Shown: positions 36,490 through 46,803, counted from the stretch's first letter. The stretch is DNA of 64,000 nucleotides from Burkholderia pyrrocinia (GCF_018417535.1 NZ_CP070978.1:2914001-2978000); one strand, 5' to 3'. Made by a program: numbers and translations. The notes: a model not told the origin generated them from the sequence alone.

Positions 36490-37731
36490 TTACACGCGGG
36501 TCAATCGACGTGCAGCCAGCAGCCCGAGCACGAGCAGCACCGCGACATACGCGGCGACGCTCGCCCATGCGCCGTGTTGCCAGAACGACCCGCCGACCGA
36601 ACCGAGCACGCTCGACCCGAGATAGTAGGCAAGCAGGTACAGCGAAGCGGCGTGCCCCTTCGCGGATCCCGCGAGGTAGCCGACCCAGCCGCTTGCGACC
36701 GCATGGGCGACGAAGAAGCCGATCGTGACGAGCACGATGCCGACGACGATCGCGACGAGCGAGTGCGACAGCGTCAGCGCAAGGCCCGCCGCGAATACGA
36801 GCATGCCGCTGACAAGCACCGGGGCCCGCCCGAGGCGATCGGCGAGCGCGCCGGCGCTCGATGACGACACCATCCCGAACAGGTAGGCGCCGAAGATCAG
36901 GCCGCACTCGGTCGAGCTCAGGTTGAAAGGGGCCGCCGTGAGCCGGAACCCCGCATAGTTGTATATCGTCACGAACGCGCCCATCACCAGGAAGCCGATC
37001 GCGAAAACGAACGGGAGCCGGGCGTGATGCAGTTGCGCGTTCCACAGCCGAAAATGGTGGCGCAGCGTCAGATCGGTGCGCTTCACGAAGCGCCGCGATG
37101 GCGGCAGCAGCATCACGAAGGCGACCGCCGCGACGAGATCGACGACGCCGATCGTCAGCATCGCCGTTCGCCACGAGAAGTGCTCTTCCAGCGCGCTCAT
37201 GCCGATTCGTCCGATCATGCCGCCGAACGCGGTCCCGCCGACATAAAGCCCCATCGAGAAACCCAGCCCCTCGGACGCGATTTCTTCGGCGAGATAAGCC
37301 ATCGCGACCGCCGGGACGCCGCCCAGCGCGAAACCTTCGAGCGCACGCCAGACCAGCAGCAGGTTCCAGCTCGGCGAAAGCGCGGCGAGCACATTGAACA
37401 GGGCGGCCAGCGTCATCGACGCGAACATAAGCCCGCGTCGCCCGACGCGTTCGGACAGTGCGCCCGCGCACAAAATGGAAACCGCCAGCATCCCGGTCGA
37501 CAGCGACAGCGAGAGCGAACTCGATGCCGCGCCCAGCCCGAACTCCCGTGCGAACGCGGGAAGCAGCGGCTGGACGCAGTACAGCAGCGAGAAGGTGGAA
37601 AAGCCCGCAAGGAAGAGCGCCAGCGCGATGCGCTTGTACGCGGCCGAGCGTGGGGAAACGCCGGCAGGCAGCGCGTCGGGCGCGGCTGTTTGCGTTCCAG
37701 GCATGGATCGGGAAATCGAAGGAGAGGACAT
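36490..37731 (-). CDS. MFS transporter
   Basis: A 413-residue inner-membrane protein with about 12 hydrophobic spans. The loop 2-3 motif is 'GALSERVGRRGLMFAS' and its second-half equivalent is 'GALADRLGRAPVLVSGM'. It resembles the YnfM/arabinose-efflux-like subgroup ('FSTFSLLYCVQPLLPAFARE'). It faces a LysR gene across 139 bp, so that regulator is its likely controller. Export or drug efflux is more likely than uptake, but the substrate is unknown. It converges with the hydrolase gene. Confidence 0.9.
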   Translation of the reverse strand: MSSPSISRSMPGTQTAAPDALPAGVSPRSAAYKRIALALFLAGFSTFSLLYCVQPLLPAFAREFGLGAASSSLSLSLSTGMLAVSILCAGALSERVGRRGLMFASMTLAALFNVLAALSPSWNLLLVWRALEGFALGGVPAVAMAYLAEEIASEGLGFSMGLYVGGTAFGGMIGRIGMSALEEHFSWRTAMLTIGVVDLVAAVAFVMLLPPSRRFVKRTDLTLRHHFRLWNAQLHHARLPFVFAIGFLVMGAFVTIYNYAGFRLTAAPFNLSSTECGLIFGAYLFGMVSSSSAGALADRLGRAPVLVSGMLVFAAGLALTLSHSLVAIVVGIVLVTIGFFVAHAVASGWVGYLAGSAKGHAASLYLLAYYLGSSVLGSVGGSFWQHGAWASVAAYVAVLLVLGLLAARRLTRV

Positions 37732-37781
37732 GGATGCACTCGATGTGCGACGGAATGCATGAATTCTTGCGCACCGTCATG

Positions 37782-37798
37782 CATATGTCCAATATATG
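37782..37798 (+). promoter_or_regulatory. LysR-type operator candidate between MFS and lysR genes
   Basis: CATAT-N7-ATATG inverted repeat in the only AT-rich part of the divergent spacer. It contains a T-N11-A core and lies 51 bp from the MFS start and 73 bp from the regulator start. Confidence 0.45.
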
Positions 37799-37870
37799 AA
37801 AGAAACCGAAGCGATATGTTTTACCACTGGCTGACGAGCCAGCCCGACTCACCGTGAGGTCACCTGGCGA

Positions 37871-38743
37871 ATGGAACTCCGACATCTCCGATACTTTCTG
37901 GCCGTGGCGGCCACGTCGAATTTCACCAAGGCCGCCGAAACGCTCGGCATCGGGCAGCCGCCGTTGAGCCAGCAGATCAAGGCGCTCGAGAGCGAACTCG
38001 GCGTGGAACTGTTCAAGCGGACCGCGCGCGGCGCCGAACTGACGCTGGCGGGCGAGGTCTTTGCGCACGAGGCGCGCCGCGTGCTCGACGATGCCGAGCG
38101 TGCGGCACGGGCGGCAAGGCGGGCCGCACGCGGGGAAACCGGACATCTGCGGGTGGGCTTCACCGGGACGGCGGCGTTCAATTCGAAAGTGTCGGATTTG
38201 ATTCGCCGCTTTCGGGAGGCGTTTCCGGAGGCCGAGCTGACGTTGCAGGAGGCGACGTCGCGCGTCCTGCTGGAGGCGCTGGATGCGGGACATCTCGACG
38301 TCGCGATCGTGCGGCCGGAACGCCGGGTCGCCGCGACGTTGCGGGTGTTCGACTGGGACGAGGAGCCGATGTTTGTCGCGTTGCCCGTTGCGCATCGGCT
38401 GGCGCAGCGTCGGCGCATCGATCTGGCGGAGCTGGCCGACGAGTCGTTCGTGCAGGTGCCGCGGGAAGCCGGCAGCGCGCTGTTCGACGACATCGTCGCC
38501 GCATGCCATGCCGCCGGATTCGAGCCGCGGATGGCGCAACCCGCGCCGCAAATCACGTCCGCGGTGACGCTGGTCGCTGCCGGGCTGGGCGTGTCCGTCG
38601 TGCCGAAGGCGATTACGCAGGTGCAGGTTGCCGGAGTCGTCTATCGGCCGTTCGCAGGTAATGCGCTTCGTGCAAGGCTGGCCATTGCGTCGCGATGCGA
38701 CGAGCCGTCGGCGGTCGTTCGCAATTTTCTTTTGCTGGCCTAG
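37871..38743 (+). CDS. LysR-family regulator, divergent from the MFS gene
   Basis: A 290-residue LysR protein. The HTH covers residues 1-60 ('MELRHLRYFLAVAATSNFT', 'GIGQPPLSQQIKALESELG'), and the effector-binding domain starts near 90. The 'VPREAGSALFDDIVAACHAA' segment is of the BenM/CatM-like type. It probably governs the neighbouring MFS transporter. No obvious metabolic genes share its spacer. Confidence 0.9.
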   Translation: MELRHLRYFLAVAATSNFTKAAETLGIGQPPLSQQIKALESELGVELFKRTARGAELTLAGEVFAHEARRVLDDAERAARAARRAARGETGHLRVGFTGTAAFNSKVSDLIRRFREAFPEAELTLQEATSRVLLEALDAGHLDVAIVRPERRVAATLRVFDWDEEPMFVALPVAHRLAQRRRIDLAELADESFVQVPREAGSALFDDIVAACHAAGFEPRMAQPAPQITSAVTLVAAGLGVSVVPKAITQVQVAGVVYRPFAGNALRARLAIASRCDEPSAVVRNFLLLA

Positions 38744-38844
38744 CGGCGTGTGCTGAGGTGCTTGGGGCAGATCCGTCCCAAGCATGAATTTCCCGGTGCG
38801 CGCCGGGATTGCATTGGTATCGTGTCGTCGAGCGCGATACAAAC

Positions 38845-38881
38845 AAAAAACCCGCGAAGCCATGCGCTGTCGCGGGTTTTT
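38845..38881. terminator. Bidirectional terminator between lysR and tRNA-Leu
   Basis: CCCGCGA (38851-38857) pairs with TCGCGGG (38870-38876), flanked by an A-run on the left and a T-run on the right. It can end transcription of the lysR gene from the left and of the tRNA gene from the right. Confidence 0.85.
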
Positions 38882-38912
38882 GGACATGCTCGAAACGCGG
38901 TGAAACCGCATC

Positions 38913-38997
38913 TGGTGCCGACGGCGAGACTCGAACTCGCACAGCTTTCGCCACTACCCCCTCAAGATAGCGTGTCTACCAATTTCACCACGTCGGC
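38913..38997 (-). tRNA. leuU: tRNA-Leu (anticodon GAG)
   Basis: The minus strand gives an 85-nt class II tRNA with encoded CCA. The acceptor stem GCCGACG pairs with CGUCGGC. The D-loop has the GGUAGAC form, the anticodon arm is CUAUC-UUGAGGG-GGUAG with anticodon GAG, a variable arm follows, and the T-loop is GUUCGAGUC. The symbol leuU is used as for the E. coli GAG isoacceptor. Confidence 0.95.
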
Positions 38998-39137
38998 ACT
39001 GCAAGGGGCGCAATTCTAGCGTCACATTGCGCGTTTGTGAAGGGGGTATGACACGATTGCGGTGTGCGTGAGAGCGATCCCGGTAGAATTCTGGCGACCG
39101 GTCCGACGACCATCGCTATGGCTACCCGCTTTCCACC

Positions 39138-40463
39138 GTGACCACCACCCTCGAACAACTGCAGGCCGGACAACTGTCGGGCGCCCGGCAACTGAAGCTC
39201 GCGTGCGGGCTGACCGAATTTCCGCGCGAGATCTTCGATCTCGCCGACACGCTCGAAGTGCTCGACCTGACCGGCAATGCGCTGTCCGCGCTGCCGGACG
39301 ACCTGCCGCGGCTGCATCGCCTGCGCATCCTGTTCGCGTCCGGCAACCGCTTCACCGCATTCCCCGACGTGCTCGGCGCATGCCCGCAACTCGACATGAT
39401 CGGCTTCAAGGCGAACCGGATCCGCACGGTGCCGCGCGGATCGCTGCCGCGCGCGCTGCGCTGGCTGATCCTGACCGACAACGAAATCGACGTGCTGCCC
39501 GCCGAGATCGGCGACTGTTCGCGGTTGCAGAAGCTGATGCTCGCGGGCAACCGGCTGCGCACGCTGCCTGCCGAAATGGCCGCGTGCCGTGCGCTCGAAC
39601 TGGTGCGCCTGTCGGCGAACCGGCTGGACGAATTGCCCGACTGGTTGCTGCGCCTGCCGCGCCTCGCGTGGCTCGCGTACTCCGGCAATCCGTTCAGCGC
39701 CGCACCGGAAGCCGCGGCGTCGGCCGGGCCCGAGGTCGCGGACATCGACTGGGCATCGCTGTCATGCGAACAGAAACTGGGCGAAGGCGCGTCGGGCGTC
39801 ATTTACCGCGCGCAATGGCGTGCGGACGATCATCCGTCGCGGGCGGTCGCGGTCAAGCTGTTCAAGGGCGCGGTGACGAGCGACGGGCTGCCCGACAGTG
39901 AAATGGCCGCGTGCCTGCACGCCGGCCGCCACCCGAACGTGATCCCGGTGATCGGCAAGGTGCGCGGTCATCCGGACGGCGCGCACGGCCTCGTGATGGA
40001 ACTGGTCGATCCGGCGCTCGCGAACCTTGCCGGGCCGCCGAGCTTCGCAACCTGCACGCGCGACGTGTATGCGTCCGACGCGCGATTCGAGCCGGCGGAG
40101 GCCGTGCGTATCGCGCACGGCATCGCGTCGGCCACACGCCATCTGCACGCGCGCGGCATCATGCATGGCGACCTGTATGCGCACAACATCCTGCACGACG
40201 GCGACGGCGGCGCACTGCTGGGCGACTTCGGCGCGGCATCGTTCTACGATGCGAGCGACGCACGGCATGGCGCCCGGCTCGAACGGCTGGAAGTCCGCGC
40301 GTTCGGTCACCTGCTTGGCGAATTGCTTGCACACCGCGCGTCGCGCCCATGGGCTGGGGAGCGTGAGCTGGAAGCGCTCGCGGCGGCTTGCGTGAGCGAG
40401 GACATCGACAGCCGGCCGTCGTTCGACGAGATTGTCGACGCGCTGGCCGGGTGGAAGGTCTGA
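39138..40463 (+). CDS. Leucine-rich-repeat protein kinase
   Basis: A 441-residue cytoplasmic fusion with GTG start. Residues 15-195 hold about seven leucine-rich repeats of the 'L-x-x-L-x-L-x-x-N-x-L-x-x-L-P' type. A eukaryotic-like kinase domain follows: glycine loop 'GEGASGVIY' near 214, VAVKLF lysine near 235, catalytic 'HGDLYAHNIL' near 342 and 'GDFGAAS' near 363. The HGD form in place of HRD occurs in many bacterial kinases. It is a lone gene without a phosphatase neighbour. The target is unknown; the repeats probably choose the partner protein. Confidence 0.9.
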   Translation: MTTTLEQLQAGQLSGARQLKLACGLTEFPREIFDLADTLEVLDLTGNALSALPDDLPRLHRLRILFASGNRFTAFPDVLGACPQLDMIGFKANRIRTVPRGSLPRALRWLILTDNEIDVLPAEIGDCSRLQKLMLAGNRLRTLPAEMAACRALELVRLSANRLDELPDWLLRLPRLAWLAYSGNPFSAAPEAAASAGPEVADIDWASLSCEQKLGEGASGVIYRAQWRADDHPSRAVAVKLFKGAVTSDGLPDSEMAACLHAGRHPNVIPVIGKVRGHPDGAHGLVMELVDPALANLAGPPSFATCTRDVYASDARFEPAEAVRIAHGIASATRHLHARGIMHGDLYAHNILHDGDGGALLGDFGAASFYDASDARHGARLERLEVRAFGHLLGELLAHRASRPWAGERELEALAAACVSEDIDSRPSFDEIVDALAGWKV

Positions 40464-40479
40464 GGGGGATGGGCTGCTT

Positions 40480-40501
40480 GCCGGGCCGTCCATTGCCCGG
40501 C
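40480..40501. terminator. Hairpin between convergent kinase and lysE genes
   Basis: GCCGGGC (40480-40486) pairs with GCCCGGC (40495-40501) around an 8-base loop, directly between the two stop codons. No strong T-tract is present. Confidence 0.45.
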
Positions 40502-40514
40502 GTGCGTACGCTTA

Positions 40515-41144
40515 TTAAACCTGCCGCGCCGTCAGCAGCTTGATCCCGAGCCCGACGAACAGCAGCCCGCTGGCGCGCTTGAGCGTGCGCACCGCGCGGC
40601 TCATGCCGAAGCCGCGATGGAACCGGCGCACGCCGGCCGAATAGACGCTGTGAACGACCACGACGGTGCACGCGATCGTCGCGTACATCACGACGAACTG
40701 CAGTGCGAGCGGACGATCGTGCACGATGAACTGCGGCATGAACGCCGACAGGAAGATCATCGTCTTCGGATTGCTGCCCGACACGAACAGCGCTTCGCGG
40801 AACAGCTTCCTGCGGTCGGGCACGGCGAGCTCTGCTGCGCCGGTCGACCCGGCGGCCTTGCGGTCGCCGCGCAGTTGCCGGACACCCAGAACCATCAGGT
40901 ACGCGGCGCCGACGACCTTCATCGCGACGAACAGCGGCGGCATCGCGGCAAGCACCGCGCCGACGCCGAGCGCGACGAGCAGCACGACCACACCCTGCGC
41001 AACGAGGTTGCCCGCGATCGTCGCGGCGGTGCCGTGCGTGCCGTAGCGCACCGTGTTGCGGATGACGAGCAGCACGTTGGGGCCCGGCGACAGCGTGGTT
41101 GCGAGATAGGCTGCGGCAAACAGCATCCAGGTCTGAATGGACAT
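40515..41144 (-). CDS. LysE/RhtB-family amino acid exporter
   Basis: A 209-residue inner-membrane protein with six hydrophobic spans. The start 'WMLFAAAYLATTLSPGPNVL' carries the family's SPGP motif, and 'NPKTMIFLSAFMPQF' is also typical. ATG at 41144 has CGGAG 6 bases upstream; the frame is open further but without support. Family members export homoserine lactones, threonine, lysine or other amino acids. The exact substrate is not deducible. Confidence 0.9.
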   Translation of the reverse strand: MSIQTWMLFAAAYLATTLSPGPNVLLVIRNTVRYGTHGTAATIAGNLVAQGVVVLLVALGVGAVLAAMPPLFVAMKVVGAAYLMVLGVRQLRGDRKAAGSTGAAELAVPDRRKLFREALFVSGSNPKTMIFLSAFMPQFIVHDRPLALQFVVMYATIACTVVVVHSVYSAGVRRFHRGFGMSRAVRTLKRASGLLFVGLGIKLLTARQV

Positions 41145-41236
41145 GCGTCGCTCCGAGAGGCGGTTCCGGCGGTCGGGGTGAAGCGATGATGCCACGCCAA
41201 AATGGCGCACACATCCGCCGGAACCGTCGCGGTGCG

Positions 41237-41410
41237 TCAGCGCGCGTCGCGCATGCAGTACGCGGGGATCGACGGCGGCGTATCGATCGCGGCAGGCCGC
41301 GTCATCCACGCGATCCATGCGGCCCATAACCCGCAGGCGATCAGCACGGCGACATTCAGCGGCGTCCGGTAGCGGACGATCAGGTCGGCCAGCGGCAGGC
41401 GGTTTTTCAT
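41237..41410 (-). CDS. Small single-span membrane protein, end of copper cluster
   Basis: A 57-residue protein with one hydrophobic span (LNVAVLIACGLWAAWIAWM). ATG at 41410 is chosen because GGAGA lies 6 bases upstream; longer starts at 41422 and 41440 lack such a signal. It follows the PCu(A)C gene by 32 bp and is the last gene of the same leftward run, so a link with copper handling is likely but unproven. No Cys or His cluster apart from one C-terminal Cys. Confidence 0.6.
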   Translation of the reverse strand: MKNRLPLADLIVRYRTPLNVAVLIACGLWAAWIAWMTRPAAIDTPPSIPAYCMRDAR

Positions 41411-41442
41411 GTTCGTCTCCATCTGTAGTTGCGCATGCAACG

Positions 41443-41889
41443 TTACTGGCCGGTGTACGACGGCGCCTTCGCGTCGCAGGTCGCGGACACCGTCGAACCG
41501 TCCGCGAAATGCAGCCGGAACGGCACCTTCGCGCCGGGCGCGACGGGCTGGCGCGGTTGCTCCAGCATCACGTGATAGCTCTTCGGCTTGAACGTCACGG
41601 TGCCGTGCGCGGGCACCTCGACCGCGTCGACATGAACCATCTTCGCGGTGCTGCCGTTCGTCTGTGTTTCATGCACCATCGCCATCCCGTACGCGGGGGT
41701 GTCGATGCCTGTCAGCCTGGCGGGCGCATCGCCGTTGTTCTTCACCGTGAAGTAACCGGACGACGGTACCGTCGCCGGCATCGCGCGGATCCAGCAGTTG
41801 TCGGCCTGCACGGCCGGTGCGGCGAATGTGGCGGGGGCTTGCAGCGCCAGCAGCGCGAGGAGCAGGCTGGTCGGAATCGAGCGTTTCAT
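41443..41889 (-). CDS. Periplasmic copper chaperone PCu(A)C
   Basis: A 148-residue periplasmic protein with a signal peptide (cleavage near AAPA or TFAA). The PCu(A)C copper site is visible as 'GMAMVHETQ', then Met in 'TAKMVHVD', and 'SYHVMLEQP', the H-x-x-x-x-M...H-x-M ligand set. Such proteins carry Cu(I) to cytochrome oxidase assembly factors. It sits between CopC and a small membrane protein gene in a leftward run. Confidence 0.93.
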   Translation of the reverse strand: MKRSIPTSLLLALLALQAPATFAAPAVQADNCWIRAMPATVPSSGYFTVKNNGDAPARLTGIDTPAYGMAMVHETQTNGSTAKMVHVDAVEVPAHGTVTFKPKSYHVMLEQPRQPVAPGAKVPFRLHFADGSTVSATCDAKAPSYTGQ

Positions 41890-41972
41890 CGTTTGTTTTC
41901 CTTATGGGGTGTGCTGCATGGGGCATCGAGGGCAATGCGATCGGTGCGGAATGCCGATGCACATCGTGTGCG

Positions 41973-42338
41973 TCACTTCAGCGTGAACGTGTAGCGGCCT
42001 TTCGTGCGATGGCCGTCGCTGGCTACCGCGATCCACGCGACCGCGTACGTGCCGGCCGTCAGGCTGGCAAGCGCGACGTGCATCCGCTTCCGGTTGCCGG
42101 CGTCGACGGTCGATTTACCGTCGGCGACCGATTGTCCGTGGCTGTCGGTCACGGCGATCGAGCTGAAGGCCGGCTCGAGCGCTTCGCTGAAATCGATCGT
42201 GACTGCGTGTGGCGCGCTCGAAAGCGTGGCGTCGGCGGCCGGTTCCTGCGTCTTCGGGAGCGCATGGGCCTGGGCAGCCTGGATGACGACGAAGCCGAGT
42301 GCGGCGAATGCGCCGCGGGCGAAACGGGTGGTTTTCAT
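41973..42338 (-). CDS. copC: CopC-domain copper resistance/chaperone protein
   Basis: A 121-residue periplasmic protein. The signal peptide ends at 'IQAAQAHA', giving a mature N-terminal His as expected for Cu(II)-binding CopC. The 'P-x-x-x-A-x-L-x-x-x-P' step and 'DFSEALEPAFSSIAVTD' and the C-terminal 'VASDGHRTKGRYTFTL' follow the CopC pattern. No CopD fusion follows. Its start overlaps a possible upstream 71-codon frame (ATGA). Confidence 0.9.
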   Translation of the reverse strand: MKTTRFARGAFAALGFVVIQAAQAHALPKTQEPAADATLSSAPHAVTIDFSEALEPAFSSIAVTDSHGQSVADGKSTVDAGNRKRMHVALASLTAGTYAVAWIAVASDGHRTKGRYTFTLK

Positions 42339-42550
42339 GGCTGGATTTGCGAGTGGCGATTCGGATGGAGACACACGGATTCGACGGACGGATGCGCGAG
42401 CGGCATCGCCACGGCACCGGTGCCGGCTGCTGTCGGTACGAACGTGTGCGGCCGGACGTTCGCAGGCGAGCGAAGGTGGGCGCGGCAGGTCGAACCGGAA
42501 GCGGCCGACCGCACGCACGGCACGACGCCGCGCGCAATACGGTGAGACAT
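42335..42550 (-). CDS. Possible small His/Cys-containing ORF coupled to copC
   Basis: A 71-codon frame with ATG 42550 behind GAAGGA, ending in an ATGA overlap with copC. The product has several His and three Cys (start MSHRIARGVVPC) and no clear domain. Without it, 303 bp between the DUF2946 and copC genes would be empty. The overlap and Shine-Dalgarno favour translation; the unusual composition argues caution. It could be a leader peptide. Confidence 0.35.
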   Translation of the reverse strand: MSHRIARGVVPCVRSAASGSTCRAHLRSPANVRPHTFVPTAAGTGAVAMPLAHPSVESVCLHPNRHSQIQP

Positions 42551-42641
42551 GATCGTCCTTCGAAAACGTGACATGTCACGCACGCCGGCGGCGCGCGCGG
42601 GCCGCGCGATGCGCTACGGCATCACGCGCGATGACGACGGT

Positions 42642-43019
42642 TCAGGACGCGAACGGAGGGGCGCGCGGCTGCGCGGCCGTGAGCGGCAGCGCGCGGCGCA
42701 GGCTTTCGAAGCGGGTCGCTTCATGGTGCTGGATCACGCGCACGTTGGCCGCGAACGTCAGTTCGGGCGCGGGCAGTGCGGGCGTATGGGCAAGCAGGCT
42801 GCAGTAGCCGCATGCCTGGAGGTGGGCCTGCAGGCTCTTCGACGACGAATCGGCGGAGCGATCGCCGGTGGCCGGCGCGGCCGTGCAGTAGCCGGCCAGC
42901 AGCGCATCGACGCGGCCTTGCGTCGTCAGTGCCTGCGAGATCGTCGGCGCGAGCGCCGTCATCAGGATGGCGAGCATCCCGAACAGACTGCCGATCTTCC
43001 GGAGACGACGACTCAGCAT
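42642..43019 (-). CDS. DUF2946 protein with CxxC motif, copper cluster
   Basis: A 125-residue protein with one N-terminal hydrophobic span (SLFGMLAILMTALAPTISQA) and the DUF2946 hallmark 'ACGYCSLLAHTPAL', a CxxC followed by His. In Bordetella the DUF2946 protein CruR acts as an upstream ORF that links copper to expression of the downstream uptake gene. Here the gene is first in a run with copC and PCu(A)C genes, so an analogous copper-sensing role is plausible. The C-terminus is Pro/Ala-rich. Confidence 0.8.
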   Translation of the reverse strand: MLSRRLRKIGSLFGMLAILMTALAPTISQALTTQGRVDALLAGYCTAAPATGDRSADSSSKSLQAHLQACGYCSLLAHTPALPAPELTFAANVRVIQHHEATRFESLRRALPLTAAQPRAPPFAS

Positions 43020-43111
43020 GCGATGCGCGGCGGCGTATGGACGACGATGGAGCGGATTATGCCACGCACGCCGATTCGCCTGTCGGCAGGGGCGTGCGGC
43101 ATCGCGGCACG

Positions 43112-43606
43112 CTATGCGTGCTTCGCCAGATATTTCGTGATCAGCATCATCTGCGCGGCCCAGCCCTGTTCGTTCATCTCGCGCGCCTTCGCGCGACGCG
43201 CTGCGATCAACTGGTCGAAACCCGTTTCGGTGACCGTCAGCAGCGTGCCGCCGGCCTGTGCGGCGAGCGTGAACGTGACGAGCGTCATCGGCTCGGACGT
43301 GTAATCGAAATTCGGATCGATTGCGAACGGATGCCAGCGAAACGAAAACAGTTGCTTCGGCTGGACGCGATCGACGACGATTTCGAACACAGTGCCCGCA
43401 TAGGGCTCCTGTGCCCTGGCGACGTCGTCGTCGACGCGCGTCGGCGTGATGCGGCCGAACAGCGGCTGGTCGGCCGCGAACGGGCCGTCGAACGTGACGC
43501 CGAACCAGTGGCCGAATTCCCCGGAATTGCTGACGGCTTCCCAGACGCGGTCGGGCGCTGCCGCGAGCAGGGTCTGTTTTTCGATGCGATCGGTTTGCTG
43601 GGTCAT
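43112..43606 (-). CDS. SRPBCC (AHSA1-like) domain protein
   Basis: A 164-residue soluble protein of the START-like helix-grip fold, with 'LLAAAPDRVWEAVSNSGEF' at the N-terminus and a C-terminal helix 'GTLLTVTETGFDQLIAARR'. ATG 43606 is preferred because GGAGA lies 6 bases upstream; ATG 43618 is 4 codons longer. The family binds hydrophobic ligands or modulates partner proteins, with no conserved enzymatic role. It stands alone. Confidence 0.85.
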   Translation of the reverse strand: MTQQTDRIEKQTLLAAAPDRVWEAVSNSGEFGHWFGVTFDGPFAADQPLFGRITPTRVDDDVARAQEPYAGTVFEIVVDRVQPKQLFSFRWHPFAIDPNFDYTSEPMTLVTFTLAAQAGGTLLTVTETGFDQLIAARRAKAREMNEQGWAAQMMLITKYLAKHA

Positions 43607-43662
43607 CACGTTCTCCATGCAGGATCAATCGTTGCAGGACGGCACGCGACCGCACGCCGCGT

Positions 43663-43965
43663 CTAGTCGAGCATGACCGCGTCGGGCACGTCGAGCACGA
43701 GGTCCGACGTCGCGACGGCCACGCACGGCAGCGTATAGCCGTCGGCCTTTTCCTCGCGGCTCAGCCCAGGCCATTCGATCAAGTAGCGTACGCTGCCGCT
43801 GACGATCCGGCAAAGGCAGCTTCGGCACGTGCCGTTGCGGCACGAGCGCGGCAGCGACACGTGCGCGAACGCGGCAGCCTCGAGCAGCGTGAGCGAATCG
43901 GGCGCATCGAAGGTCGTGCCGAGCGGCTCGATGCGCACGAGGTGGGGGTGTTCGGGATCGGTCAT
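43663..43965 (-). CDS. Plant-type 2Fe-2S ferredoxin
   Basis: A 100-residue electron-transfer protein. The cluster ligands are visible in 'CRNGTCRSCLC' (C-x4-C-x2-C, with a fourth Cys in 'LPCVAVATSD'). The fold is that of [2Fe-2S] plant-type ferredoxins that serve oxygenases or reductases. It lies 82 bp after the sigma-54 activator gene on the same strand. No partner oxygenase is adjacent, so its electron donor and acceptor are unknown. Confidence 0.9.
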   Translation of the reverse strand: MTDPEHPHLVRIEPLGTTFDAPDSLTLLEAAAFAHVSLPRSCRNGTCRSCLCRIVSGSVRYLIEWPGLSREEKADGYTLPCVAVATSDLVLDVPDAVMLD

Positions 43966-44047
43966 GGCTGAAGCGGGCGGCGGTTCGGCGGCAACGCGCC
44001 AAGCATACCCGAAGCCGCTTGCGGCCGGCGCCCGCCGGCCGCGGGTA

Positions 44048-45952
<1,905 letters not shown>

Positions 45953-45970
45953 GACTTGTCTCCTGTCGGT

Positions 45971-46116
45971 CCCAGTTAGCGCTTTAGCGCTTACTGGGAC
46001 TCCATGCTTCGCGGTCGGCCCAGTTAGTGCTTTAGCGCTTGCTGCGATCCCATGCTTCGCGGTCGGCCCCGGTTAGCGCTCCAACGCTTACTCGGGCCCC
46101 ACGCTCCTCGATCAGC
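45971..46116 (-). repeat. Three 48-bp tandem repeats in the leader of the sigma-54 activator
   Basis: Units at 45971-46018, 46019-46066 and 46067-46116 (the third divergent). Each contains two AGCGCT-type palindromes close together, enclosed in unit 1 by CCCAGT...ACTGGG, and ends with a CATGCTTCGCGGTCGG-like stretch. The first unit lies 18 bp before the gene start, so it is probably transcribed and can form a hairpin in the 5' UTR. Confidence 0.85.
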
Positions 46117-46368
46117 CAGTCCGGCCGTCCCGAATCCACCGAAACCACCCACGGTTTCGACGTTCCGCTTGCGGCGCACCATCGGGCACGAAGGCCGACC
46201 ATCCGGGTACGCATCATCATACAAGCGCGACGTGCGATATGCGACCGCGAACAAAATCCCCTTGCTTTTAAATGGCCGCATGCAATGATGGAAATGGAGC
46301 ACGCACGCGCCGTGTTCCGCATCGCAACATGCATGCGACGTGACATGCATCCGTTCGGGAGACGCATC

Positions 46369-46560
46369 ATGGTTCGGACGGAACTGAGAGTCGTGCTGGC
46401 AGCCATCGCCACCTTCATCATGCTGGGCGGCATTGCCGTGGCGATCCACGGTTTGCTGTTCGATCTGACCGATGCGGTGCGATACGGGGCGGCCGCGATT
46501 GCGGTGGGCGTCACGACAGCCGCGGTCGCGCTCAACGTCTGGCCCACCGATCCGCACTGA
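46369..46560 (+). CDS. Small two-span membrane protein
   Basis: A 63-residue protein with two hydrophobic spans (VVLAAIATFIMLGGIAVAI and AAAIAVGVTTAAVALNVW). CGGGAGA (46356-46362) lies 6 bases before ATG 46369. The frame is open far upstream, but that part has poor coding character and includes repeat DNA. Family and function unknown; such small proteins often attach to larger membrane complexes. Confidence 0.6.
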   Translation: MVRTELRVVLAAIATFIMLGGIAVAIHGLLFDLTDAVRYGAAAIAVGVTTAAVALNVWPTDPH

Positions 46561-46803
46561 TGCCTGTTTCCGAAACGGTGCCGGATGCCGCGCTGATCTG
46601 ATGAAATGCGCGTCGGAACGACGCACACCGGAAAATTTGTCTCCTGCGCGAAACCGTCTAAAGTGGAAAGCAACCAGCATGCATTGTCCGCGCCATAACC
46701 CCGCGGGCCGTGCCTCCGCTGGCGAGCCCGCGTACATTTCGTCCGGCCGGTGGCGGACGGCGTACGCGGTCATTCGTTTTCTACCGGTCGAGGCGGCTCA
46801 CCC

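Noticed and set aside
36425..38911. Minus-strand frame of 828 codons across the MFS and lysR genes
   Set aside because: It runs through two real genes in another frame and has Arg/Ala-rich composition typical of shadows in GC-rich DNA.
45971..46116. 48-bp tandem repeats as a CRISPR array
   Set aside because: The units are contiguous without spacers.
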